Below, piece by piece: positions 1-11,215 of a stretch of DNA of 64,000 bases. The notes below the pieces were generated by a model, which did no database searches, was not told the origin of the DNA, and worked only from the letters and a program-made list of their open reading frames with translations. The stretch is from Aradus depressus (lineage: Eukaryota; Arthropoda; Insecta; Hemiptera; Aradidae): contig OY759225.1 in NCBI GenBank assembly GCA_963662175.1, positions 992,001-1,056,000 of the forward strand, given 5' to 3'. A program made the position numbers and the translations under genes. How positions within the stretch are numbered: position 1 is the first letter of the stretch; every line of letters begins with the position of its first letter.

Positions 1-154
1 GCGTTACTATAGTTGAAGGACTATAAGCCTTATTCCGTATGAATAATCGAAAATTATAACATCATGAATGTGGTGTCGAAGGATTGAATAGACTTACAGG
101 AGATATTGAGAGAAAATTCAAAGTTCCCCGGGCAACGCCGGATATTACTGCTAG
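1..154 (+). mobile_element. 3' end of a non-autonomous Helitron (cut by window edge)
   Basis: This is the conserved 3' subterminal block seen in every Helitron copy in the window (GGACTATAAGCC, then AATTATAACATCATGAATG). It ends in a small GC hairpin (arms CCCGG and CCGG with a decayed last base), then ATTACTGCTAG. A hairpin 10-12 nt upstream of a CTRR terminus is the Helitron 3' signature. The next base begins a second Helitron 5' end, so the two copies are joined directly. There is no coding sequence. Confidence 0.8.
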
Positions 155-334
155 TCTATATTAATAAAGCTGAAACGGGGTTTGTTTGTTTGTATGTTTG
201 TTCCAGCATCACGCCCGAACCGCTGGACGGATCTTCATGAAACTTCACATGTACCGTTCTTTTGAGCCCGATTGAATAATAGGCTATGTGGCGTCCCAAA
301 ATTTTGAACGGGAGGGGGGGTTGTAAGGGGGGCC

Positions 335-2190
335 TAAGTATATAAATAGTGCTAACTCATTAACTAATGGTCGAATTGTCATGAAATTTCACATGTAGTA
401 TTTTTAAAAGCCAAATAGGAGAAAAATGTGTGTGGCGTCCCAAAGTTTTGAACGGGAGGGGGTGTAGGGGGGCCTAAGTATAAATATAGAGCTAACTCAT
501 TAACTATTGGGCGAAATGTCATGAAATTTCACATGTAGTATTTTTTAAAGGCAAATAGGAAAAAAATGTGTGTGGCGTCCCAAAGTTTTGAACGGGAGGG
601 GGTGTAGGGGGGCCTAAGTATAAATATAGAGCTAACTCATTAACTATTGGGCGAAATGTCATGAAATTTCACATGTAGTATTTTTTAAAGGCAAATAGGA
701 AAAAAATGTGTGTGGCGTCCCAAAGTTTTGAACGGGAGGGGGGGTTGAGGGGGGCCTAAGTATAAATATAGAGCTAACTCTTTAACGGTTGGTCGGATTG
801 TCACGAAATTTCACATGGAGTATTCCTGAAGGCCAAATAGAAAAATAAGGTGTGTGGCGTCCCAAAGTTTTGAACGGGAAGGGGGGTTGTGGGGGGGCCT
901 AAGTATAAATATAGAGCTAGCTCATTAACGGTTGGTCGCATTGTCACGAAGTTTCACATGTAGTATTCCTGAAGACCAAATAAAAAAAAAGGTGTCTGGC
1001 GTCCCAAAATTTGAACGGGGGGGGGGCTAAGTATAAATATAGTGCTAACTCTTCAACGATTGGTCGGATTGTCACGAAATTTCTCATGTGGTATTTTAAA
1101 AGCCAAATAGAAATATAAGATGTGTGGCGACCCAAAGTTTTGAACGGGAGGGGAGGTTGTGGGGATAGGCCTAAGTATAAATATAGTGCTGGCTCATTAA
1201 CGGTTGGTCAGATTGTCACGAAATTTCACATGTAGTATTCCTGAAAGTCAAATAGAAAAATAGGCGGTGTGACGGCTCAAAATTTTGTACGGGAGGGGAG
1301 GTTGTGGGGATAGGCCTAAGTATAAATATAGTGCTAGCTCATTAACGGTTGGTCGCATTGTCACGAAGTTTCACATGTAGTATTCCTGAAGACCAAATAT
1401 AAGATAGGTAGCGACCCAAAGTTTTGAACGGGAGGGGAGGTTGTGGGGATAGGCCTAAGTATAAATATAGTGCTAGCTCATTAACGGTTGGTCGCATTGT
1501 CACGAAGTTTCCCATATAGTATTACTGAAGACCAAATAAAAAAAAAGGTGTGTGGTGTCCCAAAATTTTAAGGGGGGGGGGGGTGGGGGGGGGGGGGGAA
1601 GGCCTAAGTATAAATATAGTGCTGGCTCATCAACGGTTGGTCAGATTGTCACGAAATTTCACATGTAGTATTCCTGAAAGTCAAATAGAAAAATAGGCGG
1701 TGTGACGGCTCAAAATTTTGTACGGGAGGGGGGGTAGAGGCGGGGGGCCTAAGTATAAATATAGTGCTAGCTCAATAACGGTTGGTCGTATTGTCATGGA
1801 ATTTCACATGTAGTATTCTTTAAAGCCAAATAGAAATATAGGGTGTATATGTCACAAAATTTTGAACGGGAGGGTGGGTTGATGGGGGCCTAAGTATAAG
1901 TATAGTGATAAGTCATTAACGGATGATCGGATTGTCACGAAATTTCACATGTAGTATTCACAAAGGCCAAATAGAAAAATAGGGTGTGACGTCAAAAAAT
2001 TGTGAACGGGAGGGGGGTTATGGGGGTAGGCCTAAATTTGAAGATAGTGAAAGGTCATTAACGGATGATCGGATTGTCATGGAATTTCACATGTAGTATT
2101 ATTGATGCCCAAATAGAAAAATACACTATGTGACATCTTAAAAATTTGGTTTAAAGGGTAATCGGATTGTCATGAATTTCACGCAGTTAC
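335..2190 (+). repeat. Family A minisatellite, about 140 bp, roughly 13 units
   Basis: Units run CCTAAGTATAAATATAG, then a TTTCACATGTAGTATT core, then TGTGGCGTCCCAAA, then GAACGGGAGGGGG with a long G run. Two neighbouring units (473-612 and 613-754) are almost identical and spaced 140 bp; others drift between 115 and 145 bp, mainly through G-run length. The first unit is homologous to the Helitron 5' subterminal region (same CACATGTAGCATT and GTGGCGTCCCAAAATTTTGAACG order), so the array looks like an expansion of the element's own end. Confidence 0.9.
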
Positions 2191-3000
2191 AAGTTAGCAG
2201 TGCGGCCCAGCGTATTTAACTACGTACTAGCTGTGGGGTCCGCCGTTGCAAAACGCATACTAGCTGTGATGCCCTGTGGTTCTAACTACATACTATCTGT
2301 GGGGTCCGCAGTTGCAAGGCACCTACAAGCTGTAGAGCCCAGCGTTCCTAAAAACGTACTAGCTGTGGGGTCCGCTGATGCAAAAACATACTAGCTGTGA
2401 TGCCCAGCGTTTCTAACTAGGTACTAGCGGTGGGGTCCGCCGTTGCAGAACACATACTAGCTGTGATGCTGAGCGTTTTTTAACTACGTACTAGCTGTGG
2501 GGTCCGCCGTTGCAAAACACATACTAGATGTGATGCCCAGTGGTTCTAACTGTGGGGTCCGCTGTTGCAAGGCACTTAATAGCTGTAGGGGCCAGCGTTC
2601 CTAAAAACGTACTATCTGTGGGGTCCGCTGTTGCAAGGCACTTACTAGCTGTGATGCCCAGCGTTCCTAAAAACGTACTATCTGTGGGGTCCGCTGTTGC
2701 AAGACACTTACTAGCTGTGATGCCCAGCGTTCCTAACTTCGTACTAGCTGTGGGGTCCGCTGTTGCGAGGCACATACTAGCTGTGGTGACCAGCGTTCCT
2801 AATTACGTACTAGCTGTGGGGTCCGCCAATGCAAAAACATACTAGCTGTGATGCCCAGCGTTTCTAACTAGGTACTAGCGGTGGGGTCCGCCGTTGCAGA
2901 ACACATACTAGCTGTGATGCTGAGCGTTTCTAATACTAGCTGTGATGCTGAGCGTTTCTAACTACGTACTAGCTGTGGGGTCCGCCGTTCCAAAAACATA

Positions 3001-3398
3001 CTCTTTGTGGACCAACATGAACCCAACAAATAAGCTCTGAAAGACAGAATAGACAGGAGGAGGTTTGTCTGATGCGGCTCCGTGTAGGGCACACTCGCCT
3101 AACCCATGGCCACCTCATAACCAGGGCGATGGCCCCGGGCTGTGGCGGGTGTGGGGCCTGGCCTCTCACAGTAAGCCACATCCTGGAGGAGTGCCCTGGA
3201 TATGAGGATATACTAAAGGCCATGGGTTTGCATAGAAGGGACCTACATGAGATGCTCGGAGACGACAACTCATCTATTGAAGCTGTCCTAAACACGATGA
3301 AAACAACACACCTCATAGATCTAATTTAATCGAGTTAAAGGCGTCAAAAATCTTTGTCATTGGACGCCGATAAATAAAAACTATTCTATTCTATTCTA
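3001..3398 (+). mobile_element. 3' fragment of a non-LTR retrotransposon (dead on arrival)
   Basis: This segment breaks a family B unit and reads as the 3' end of a LINE: the C-terminus of ORF2, a short 3' UTR with ATAAATAAA, and a (TATTC)n tail ending near 3398. The base TACT occurs at both edges, so a short target duplication is possible but not provable. It is heavily 5' truncated, as is typical of target-primed reverse transcription. Confidence 0.75.
3030..3329 (+). pseudogene. C-terminus of non-LTR ORF2 (CCHC tail), 5' truncated
   Basis: The translated frame has RLRVGHTRLTHGHL followed by a cysteine-rich segment, CGGCGAWPLTVSHILEEC. The RLR-GHTRLTH block followed by C-x2-C ... H-x4-C is typical of the region after RNase H in I/Jockey/R1-type elements, where it closes ORF2. 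The frame then runs about 40 residues to a TAA at 3327-3329. There is no RT or endonuclease, so it is not functional. The exact clade is uncertain. Confidence 0.7.
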
Positions 3399-3534
3399 CT
3401 AGCTGTGATGCCCAGCGTTTCTAACTAGGTACTAGCGGTGGGGTCCGCCGTTGCAGAACACATACTAGCTGTGATGCTGGAGACATTGGGAGAAAAGACA
3501 AAGTTCCCCGGGCAACGCCGGGTATTACTGCTAT

Positions 3535-4634
3535 TCTATATTAATAAAGCTGAAACGGGGTTTGTGTGTTTGTATGTTTGTTCCAGCATCACGCCATACG
3601 GCTGGACGGATTTTTATGAAACTTCACATGTAGCATTCTTTTGAGCCCGATTGAATAATAGGCCATGTCGCGTCCCAAAATTTTAATCGGGAGGGGGGGT
3701 TGTAAGGGGGGCCTAAGTATATAAATAGTGCTAGGTGTGACGGCTTAAAAAATTTTATGGGAGGGGGGAGTAGTTGAGGGGCCTAAGTATAAATATAGAG
3801 CTAACTCATTAACTAATGGGCGAATCGTCATGAAATTTCACATGTAGTATTTGTAAAAGCCAAAAAGGAAAAAAAGGTGTGTGGCATCCCAAAGTTTTGA
3901 ACGGGAGGGGGGTTGTGGGGTAGGCGTAAATTTGAAGATAGTGATAGATCATTTACGGATGATCGGATTGTCATGGAATTTCTTACGTAGTATTCTTGAT
4001 GGTCAAATAGAAAAATACACTATGTGACATCTTCAAAAATTGAACAGGGGGAGGGGGGGCAAAGCATAAAAAAATGCTGACTGATTAAAGGGTAATCGGA
4101 TTGTCATGAATTTCATGTAGTAGTAGTAACTATGTATTCGCTGTGGGGTCCGCTGTTGCAAGGCATTTAGTAGATGTGGTGCCCAGCGTTCCTAATATCG
4201 TACTAGCTGTGGGGTCCGCCGTCGCAAGGCACATACTAACTGAGATGCCCAGCGTTCCTAACACTAGCTGTGTACGAGACACTTACTAGCTGTGGTGCCC
4301 AGCGTTCCTAACTACGTACTAGATGTGGGGTCCGCCGTCGCAAGGCACATACTAGCTGTAATGCCCAGCGTTCCTAACTTCTTACTAGCTGTGGTGCCCA
4401 GCGATGCCAAGTATTCACTAGCTGGGGTTTCCGCCGTTGAAAGGCGCATACTAGCTGTGGTGCCCAGGGGTCTTAAAAACTTACTAGCGTTACTATAGTT
4501 GAAGGACTATAAGCCTTATTCCGTATGAATAATCGAAAATTATAACATCATGAATGTGGTGTCGAAGGATTGAATAGACTTATAGGAGATATTGAGAGAA
4601 AATTCAAAGTTCCCCGGGCAACGCCGGGTATTAC
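3535..4634 (+). mobile_element. Non-autonomous Helitron, 3' terminus truncated
   Basis: It begins TCTATATTAATAAAGC right after the 3' end of the previous copy (head-to-tail). It carries about three divergent family A units (3690-4130), about five family B units (4131-4485) and the 3' block. The terminal hairpin is complete, but the sequence jumps after GGTATTAC into the G-run part of another family A unit. The last bases (TGCTAG) are missing, which suggests recombination or deletion at 4634/4635. Confidence 0.75.
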
Positions 4635-4639
4635 CCCCG

Positions 4640-5450
4640 AACGGGAGGGGGGGTTGAGGGGGGCCTAAGTATAAATATAGAGCTAGCTCATTAACGGTTG
4701 GTCGCATTGTCACGAAGTTTCACATGTAGTATTCCTGAAGACCAAATATAAGATATGTGGCGACCCAAAGTTTTGAACGGGAGGGGAGGTTGTGGGGATA
4801 GGCCTAAGTATAAATATAGTGCTAACTCTTCAAAGATTGGTCGGATTGTCACAAAATTTCACATGTAGTATTTTTAAAATCCAAATAGAAATATAAGATG
4901 TGTGGCGACCCAAAGTTTTGAGGAGGTTGTGGGGATAGGTCTAAGTATAAATATAGAGCTAACTCTTTAACGGTTGGTCGGATTGTCACGAAATTTCACA
5001 TGGAGTAATCCTGAAGGCCAAATAGAAAAATAAGGTGTGTGGCGTTCCAAAGTTTTGATCGGGAGGGGGGGTTGTAAGGGGGGCCTACGTATATAAATAG
5101 TGCTAACTCATTAACTAATGGTCGAATTGTCATGAAATTTCACATGTAGTATTCCTAAAGGTCAAATTGAAATATTAGGTGTGTGACGGCCCAAAATTTT
5201 GAACAGGAAGGAGGGTTGTGGGGGGGGCTAAATATACATATAGAGTTAGCTCATTAACGGTTGGTCGTATTGTCACGAAATTTCGCATATATTATTCCTG
5301 AAGGCCAAATAGAAAAATAAGGAGTGTGGCGTCCCGAAGTTTTGAACGGGTGAGGGGGTTGAGGGGGGGGGGGGGGGACTAAGTATAAATATAGAGCTAG
5401 CTCATTAACGGTTGATCGTATTGTCATGAATCGGATTGTCATGAATTTCA
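4640..5450 (+). repeat. Family A minisatellite, about 6 units
   Basis: Tandem units carry the CCTAAGTATAAATATAGAGC and TTTCACATGTAGTATT motifs and variable G runs. One unit has an unusually long G run near 5358-5377. Confidence 0.85.
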
Positions 5451-6525
5451 CATGTAGTAGTAGTAACTATGTATTCGCAGTGGGGTTCACTGTCGCAAGA
5501 CATTTACTAGCTGTGATGTCCAGCGTTCCTAATATCGTACTAGCTGTGGGGTCCGCTGTTGCAAGGTACTTACTAGCTGTAGTGCTCAGCCCCAGCGTTC
5601 CTAACTATGTACTGGCTGTGGGGTTCGCTGTTGCAAGGCACCTATAAGACATTTACTAGCTGTATTGCGCAGCGTTTCTAATTACGTACTAGCTGTGGGG
5701 TCTGCTGTTGCAAGGCGCTAGCAGTGTGGCCCAGCGTATTTCACTCGTAGGTACTAGCTGTGGGATCCGCCGTTGCAAAACTCATACTAGCTGTGATGCC
5801 CTGTGGTTCTAACTACATACTATCTGTGGGGTTTGCAGTTGCAAGGCACCTACTACCTGTAGGGCCCAGCGTTCCTAAAAACGTACTAGCTGTGGGGTCC
5901 GTCGTTGCAAAAGCATACTAGCTGTGATGCCCAGGGTTCCTAATATCGTACTAGCTGTGGGGTCCCTTGTTGCAAGGCATTTACTAGCTGTAGTGCCCAG
6001 CGTTCCTAACTTCGTACTAGCTGTGGGGTCCGTTGTTGCAAGGCATTTACTAGCTGTAGTGCCCAGCGTTCCTAACTATGTACTAGCTGTGAAGTTCGCT
6101 GTTGCAAAGCACTTACTAACTGTAATGCCCAGCGTATTTAACTACATACTAGCTGTGGGGTCCGCAGTTGCAAGGCACTTAATAGCTGTGATGCCCAGCG
6201 TTCCTAACTTCGTACTAGCTGTGGGGTCCGCTGTTGCGAGGCACATACTAGCTGTGGTGACCAGCGTTCCTAACTACGTACTAGCTGTTGGGTCCGCCGT
6301 CGCAAGGCACATACTAGCTATGATGCCCAGCATTCCCAACTACGTACTAGCTGTGGTGCTCAGCGTTGCAAGCCACATACTAGCTGTGGTCACAAACGTT
6401 CCTAAGTACGCACTGACTAGGACGTCCAGCGATGCTAAGTATTCACTAGGTGTGGCTTCCGCCGTTGAAAGGCGCATACTAGCTATGGTGCCCAGGGGTC
6501 CTAAAAACTTACTAGCGTTACAACA
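5451..6525 (+). repeat. Family B 66-bp minisatellite, about 16 units
   Basis: Alternating 33-bp halves carry CTAGCTGTGGGGTCCGC and CCCAGCGTTCCTAAC. The last unit is degenerate (GACGTCCAGCGATGCTAAG) and leads into the Helitron 3' block, as in all other copies. Confidence 0.9.
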
Positions 6526-6668
6526 GCTGAAGGACTATAAGCCTTATTCCGTATGAATAATTGAAAATTATAACATCATGAATGTACTGTCGAGGAACTG
6601 AATAGCGTTATAGAAGATATTGGGAGAAAAATCAAAGTTCCCCGGGCAACGCCGGGTATAACTGCTAT

Positions 6669-8893
6669 AGATTTAATATTTGTTAAAACTGATAGAGAAC
6701 GACCGGATTATCTGAGTCCTACACACAAATCAAAATAAAAATGTTTTTCAAAAAATTCACGCTATTCAACGGTTTATAGGCTTAATAATTGTTAAAACTG
6801 ATACGACAGAATCAGATATATCCGAAAAGTCCCATCCGACGGACGACGTGCTCAAGGCTATTTTCAACCTAAGTGATATTTCACCTACCCAGGTTTATTT
6901 ACATAACATACGTCTCATTATCGAGTACCTCACATTCGAAAAAGCCCTGGATCATCGCTTAAAGTCCCATCCGAAGGACGACGTGCTCAAAGTGTTTTTT
7001 AACTTCCCGATTGAAACATCTGACCTAAGTGCCTCAACTAGATTTCTAAGTGGCGATCCTGAGCTCGGTAGACTCCATTCTTGAAATTTCTCGCTTTTTA
7101 ACGGTTTATAGATTTAATATTTGTTAAAACTGATAGAGAACGACCGGATTATCTGAATCCTACACAAAAATCAAAATAAAAATGTTTTTCAAAAAATTTG
7201 CGCTATTTAACGGTTTATAGGCTTAATAATTGTTAAAACTGATACGACAGATTCAGATTAATCCGGAAAGTCCCATCCGAAGGACGACGTGCTCAAGGCT
7301 ATTTTCAACCTAAGTGAAATTTCACCTACCCAGGTTTATTTACATAACATACGTCTCATTATCGAGTACCTCACATTCGAAAAAGTCCTGGAACATCGCT
7401 TAAAGTCCCATCCGAAGGACGACGTGCTCAAAGTGTTTTTTAACTTCCCGATTGAAACATCTGACCTAAGTGCCTCAGCTTGATTTCTAAGTGGCGATCC
7501 TGAGCTCGGTAGACTCCATTCTTCAAATTTCTCGCTTTTTAACGGTTTATAGATTTAATATTTGTTAAAACTGATAGAGAACGACGGGATTATCTGAATC
7601 CTACACAAAAATCAAAATAAAAATGTTTTTCAAAAAATTTGCGCTATTTAACGGTTTATAGGCTTAATAATTGTTAAAACTGATACGAGAGATTCAGATT
7701 TATCCGGAAAGTCACATCCGAAGGACGACGTGCTCAAGGCTATTTTCAACCTAAGTGATATTTCACCTACCCAGGTTTATTTACATAACATATGTCTCAT
7801 TATCGAGTACCTCACATTCGAAAAAGCCCTGGATCATCGCTTAAAGTCCCATCCGAAGGACGACGTGCTCATAGTTATTTTTCACTTCCCGATTAAAACA
7901 TCTGACCTAAGTGCCTCAGCTAGATTTGTAAGTGGCGATCCTGAGCTCGGTAGACTCCATTCTTGAAATTTCTCGCTTTTTAACGGTTTATAGATTTAAT
8001 ATTTGTTAGAACTGATAGAGAACGACCGGATTATCTGAATCCTACACAAAAATCAAAATAAAAATGTTTTTCAAAAAATTTGCGCTATTTAACGGTTTAT
8101 AGGCTTAATAATTGTTAAAACTGATACGACAGATTCAGATTTATCCGGAAAGTCCCAACCGAAGGACGACGTGCTCAAGGCTATTTTCAACCTAAGTGAA
8201 ATTTCACCTACCCAGTTTTATTTACATAACATACGTCTCATTATCGAGTACCTCACATTCGAAAAAGTCCTGGAACATCGCTTAAAGTCCCATCCGAAGG
8301 ACGACGTGCTCATAGTTATTTTTCACTTCCCGATTAAAACATCTGACCTAAGTGCCTCAGCTAGATTTTTAAGTGGCGATCCTGAGCTCGGTAGACTCCA
8401 TTCTTCAAATTTCTCGCTTTTTAACGGTTTATAGATTTAATATTTGTTAAAACTGATAGGGAACGACCGGATTATCTGAACCCCACACAAAAATCAAAAT
8501 GAAAACGTTTTTCAAAAAATTCGCGCTATTTAACGGTTTATAGGCTTAATAATTGTTAAAACTGATACTACAGATTCAGATATATCCGGAAAGTCCCATC
8601 CGAAGGACGACGTGCTCAAGGCTTTCAACCTAAGTGGAAATTGACCTACCCAGGTTTATTTACATAACACACGTCTCATTATCGAGTACCTCACATTCGA
8701 AAAAGCCCTGGATCATCGCTTAATGTCCCATCCGAAGGACGAAGTGCTCAAAGTTATTTTTAACTTCCCGATTATAACATCTGACCAAAGTGCCTCAGCT
8801 AGATTTCTAAGTGGCGATCCTGAGCTCGGTAGACTCCATTCTTCAAATTTTTTGCTTTTTAACGGTTTATAGATTTAATATTTGTTAACTGAC
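6669..8893 (+). repeat. Family C tandem repeat, 441-bp units, five copies
   Basis: Five near-identical units are spaced exactly 441 bp for the first four (equivalent positions 6848, 7289, 7730, 8171); the fifth is more diverged, with a small deletion. Each unit has ATTTAATATTTGTTAAAACT, the core CCCATCCGAAGGACGACG (twice per unit), and GGCGATCCTGAGCTCGGTAG. The unit length is 147 codons. Each of the first four units carries an uninterrupted 60-87-codon stretch without an ATG start (residues include SHPKDDVLK and SGDPELGRLHS). This may be a captured coding fragment. No known family was recognised. Confidence 0.9.
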
Positions 8894-9060
8894 AGAGCCA
8901 TAGAGTGTGCTGGTTTCGGATTATGCCAACGTCAGCACAACGTTCAGACTGACTTTAAATATGGTGACACCGATCCACTATGGAAGAAAAATACCAAAAA
9001 AAAAAAAGATGTATGTATAGATATGAACACAAATTAAAACTTGTGTACATTGTGATATAA
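8894..9060. other. Short unassigned spacer with internal poly-A
   Basis: Family C stops after TTTAATATTTGTTAACTGAC. The next 160 bp is not seen elsewhere in the window and holds a run of about 12-13 A near 8996-9008. It might be a retroposed fragment, but no duplication was identified. It ends in A at 9060, the base just before a Helitron 5' end. Confidence 0.4.
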
Positions 9061-9244
9061 TCTATATAAATAAAGCTGAAAAGGGGTTTGTGTGTGTGTT
9101 TGTTTGTATGTTTGTTCCAGCATCACGCCCAAACGGCTGGACGGATCTTCATGAAACTTCACATGTAGCATTCTTTTGAGCCCGATTGAATAATAGGCTA
9201 TGTGGCGTCCCAGAATTTTGAACGGTAGGGAGGGTTGTAAGGGG

Positions 9245-10620
9245 GGCCTAAGTATATAAATAGTCCTACCTCATTACGGTTGGTCGGATTGTCACGAAAT
9301 TTCACATGTAGTATTCTTAAAGACCAAATAGAAATATGAGGTGTGTGGCGTACCAAAATTTTGAACGGGAGGGGGGGTTGTGGGGGGGCCTAAGTATAAA
9401 TATAGAGCAAACCCTTAAACGGTTGGTCGGGTTGTCACGAAATTTCACATGTAGTATTTTTAAAAGCCAAATAGGAAAAAAAGGTGTGTGGCGTCCCAAA
9501 GTTTTGAACGGGAGGGGGGGTTGTGGGGGGGGCCTAAGTATAAATATAGAGCTAACTCTTTAACGGTTGGTCGGATTGTCACGAAATTTCACATGTAGTA
9601 TTCTTAAAGGCCAAATAGAAAAATAAGGTGTGTGGCGTCCCAAAGTTTTGAACGGGAGAGGGTTGTGGGGGGCCTAAGTATAAATATAGAGCTAGCTCAT
9701 TAACTAATGGTCGGATTGTCACAAAATTTCACATGTAGTATTTTTAAAAGCCAAATAGGAAAAAAAGGTGTGTGGCGTCCCAAAGTTTTGAACGGGAGGG
9801 GGGGTTGTGGGGGGGGCCTAAGTATAAATATAGAGCTAACTCTTTAACGGTTGGTCGGATTGTCACGAAATTTCACATGGAGTTTCCCTGAAGGCCAAAT
9901 AGAAAAATAAGGTGTGTGGCGTTCTAAAGTTTTGAACGGGAGGGGGGGTTGAGGGAGGCCTAAGTATAAATATAGAGCTAGCTCATTAACGGTTGGTCGC
10001 ATTGTCACGAAGTGTCACATGTACTATTCCTGAAGACCAAATAAAAAAAAAGGTGTGTGGCGTCCCAAGAATTTGAACGGGGGGAGGGGGGGGGGTAGGC
10101 CTAAGTATAAATATAGTGCTGGCTCATTAACGGTTGGTCAGATTGTCACGAAATTTCACATGTAGTATTTCTGAAAGTCAAATAGAAAAATAGGCGGTGT
10201 GACGGCTCAAAATTTTGTACGGGAGGGGGGGTAGTGGCGGGGGGCCTAAGTATAAATATAGTGCTAGCTCAATAACGGTTGGTCGTATTGTCATGGAATT
10301 TCACATGTAGTATTCTTAAAAGCCAAATAGAAATATAGGGTGTATATGTCACAATATTTTGAACGGGAGGGTGGGTTGATGGGGACCTAAGTATAAGCAT
10401 AGTGATGTCATTAACGGATGATCGGATTGTCACGAAATTTCACATGTAGTATTCATAAAGGCCAAATAGAAAAATAGGGTGTGACGTCAAAAAATTGTGA
10501 ACGGGAGGGGGGGTATGGGGGTAGGCCTAAATTTGAAGATAGTGATAGGTCATTAACGGATGATCGGATTGTCATGGAATTTCACATGTACTATTATTGA
10601 TGGCCAAATAGAAAAATACA
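9245..10620 (+). repeat. Family A minisatellite, about 10 units
   Basis: Tandem units of about 140 bp with the same motif order as at 335-2190, including near-copies of the same variant units (for example GTGTGACGGCTCAAAATTTTG). The two arrays therefore share ancestry unit by unit, not just by family. Confidence 0.9.
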
Positions 10621-11215
10621 CTAGCTGTGATGCCCAGTGGTTCTAACTACGTACTAGCTGTGGGGTCCGCCGTTACAAAAACATACTAGCTGTGATGCCC
10701 AGCGTTTCTAACTAGGTACTAGCGGTGGGGTCCGCCGTTGCAAAACACATACTAGCTGTGATGTCCAGTGGTTCTAACTACATACTAACTGTGGGGTCCG
10801 CTGTTGCAAAGCACTTAATAGCTGTAGGGCCCAGCTTTCCTAAAAACGTACTATCTGTGGGGTCCGCTGTTGCGAGGCTCATACTAGCTGTGGTGACCAG
10901 CGCTCCTAACTACGTACCTGCTGTGGGGTCCGCCGTCGCAAGGCACATACTAGCTGTGATGCCCAGCGTTTCTAACTAGGTACTAGCGGTGGGGTCCGCC
11001 GTTGCAAGGCATATACTACCTGTGGTGCCCAGCGTTCCTAACTACGTACTAGCTGTGGTGCCCAGCGTTGCAAGGCACATACTAGCTGTGGTCAAAACGT
11101 TCTTATGTACGCACTGGCTAGGACGTCCAGCGATGCTAAGTATTCACTAGCTGTCGTTTCCGCAGTTGAAAGGCGCATACTAGCTGTGGTGCCCAGGGAT
11201 CCTAAAAAATTACTA
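10620..11215 (+). repeat. Family B minisatellite, about 9 units
   Basis: 66-bp units with the CTAGCTGTG and CCGCCGTTGCAAGGCACA motifs. The array is entered directly from family A without the TAGTAGTAGTAACTA junction seen in other copies, so a piece of the junction is deleted. Confidence 0.85.

Larger units (their letters stand above)
2185..3475 (+). repeat. Family B minisatellite, 66 bp (33+33), interrupted
   Basis: Each 66-bp unit has two related 33-bp halves, TACTAGCTGTGATGCCCAGC... and TACTAGCTGTGGGGTCCGCC.... Because 66 is a multiple of three and the unit lacks stops in some frames, it gives long but meaningless open frames with a 22-residue period (for example 2540-2845). A non-LTR retrotransposon tail interrupts it at about 3001-3398. 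Confidence 0.9.
155..3534 (+). mobile_element. Non-autonomous Helitron with internal minisatellites
   Basis: It starts TCTATATTAATAAAGCTG, the 5' terminus shared by five copies here (155, 3535, 9061, 11347, 32792). It ends at the GC hairpin followed by ACTGCTAT, a one-base variant of CTAG. The order is 5' end, (GTTT)n-like tract, family A tandem repeat, family B tandem repeat, then a 3' block of about 150 bp. It encodes no Rep/helicase, so an autonomous relative elsewhere must have moved it. Both ends abut other Helitron ends with no spacer. A non-LTR fragment is inserted near 3001-3398. Confidence 0.8.
4635..6668 (+). mobile_element. 5'-truncated non-autonomous Helitron
   Basis: The 5' end is absent; sequence starts inside a family A unit. 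Family A runs to about 5450 (about six units), family B from 5451 to about 6525 (about 16 units), then the 3' block and hairpin, ending GGTATAACTGCTAT at 6668. The family B part yields a 210-codon open frame (5924-6556), which is only the 66-bp repeat read through. Family C starts immediately at 6669. Confidence 0.75.

Noticed and set aside
2200..3000. Series of open frames with a 22-residue repeat (VGSAVARHLLAV type)
   Set aside because: They are translations of the 66-bp family B unit in whichever frame lacks stops; they occur on both strands and start at arbitrary points. Not annotated as genes.
2185..3475. CRISPR-like array
   Set aside because: Units are contiguous with two related halves and no unique spacers; the genome is eukaryotic.
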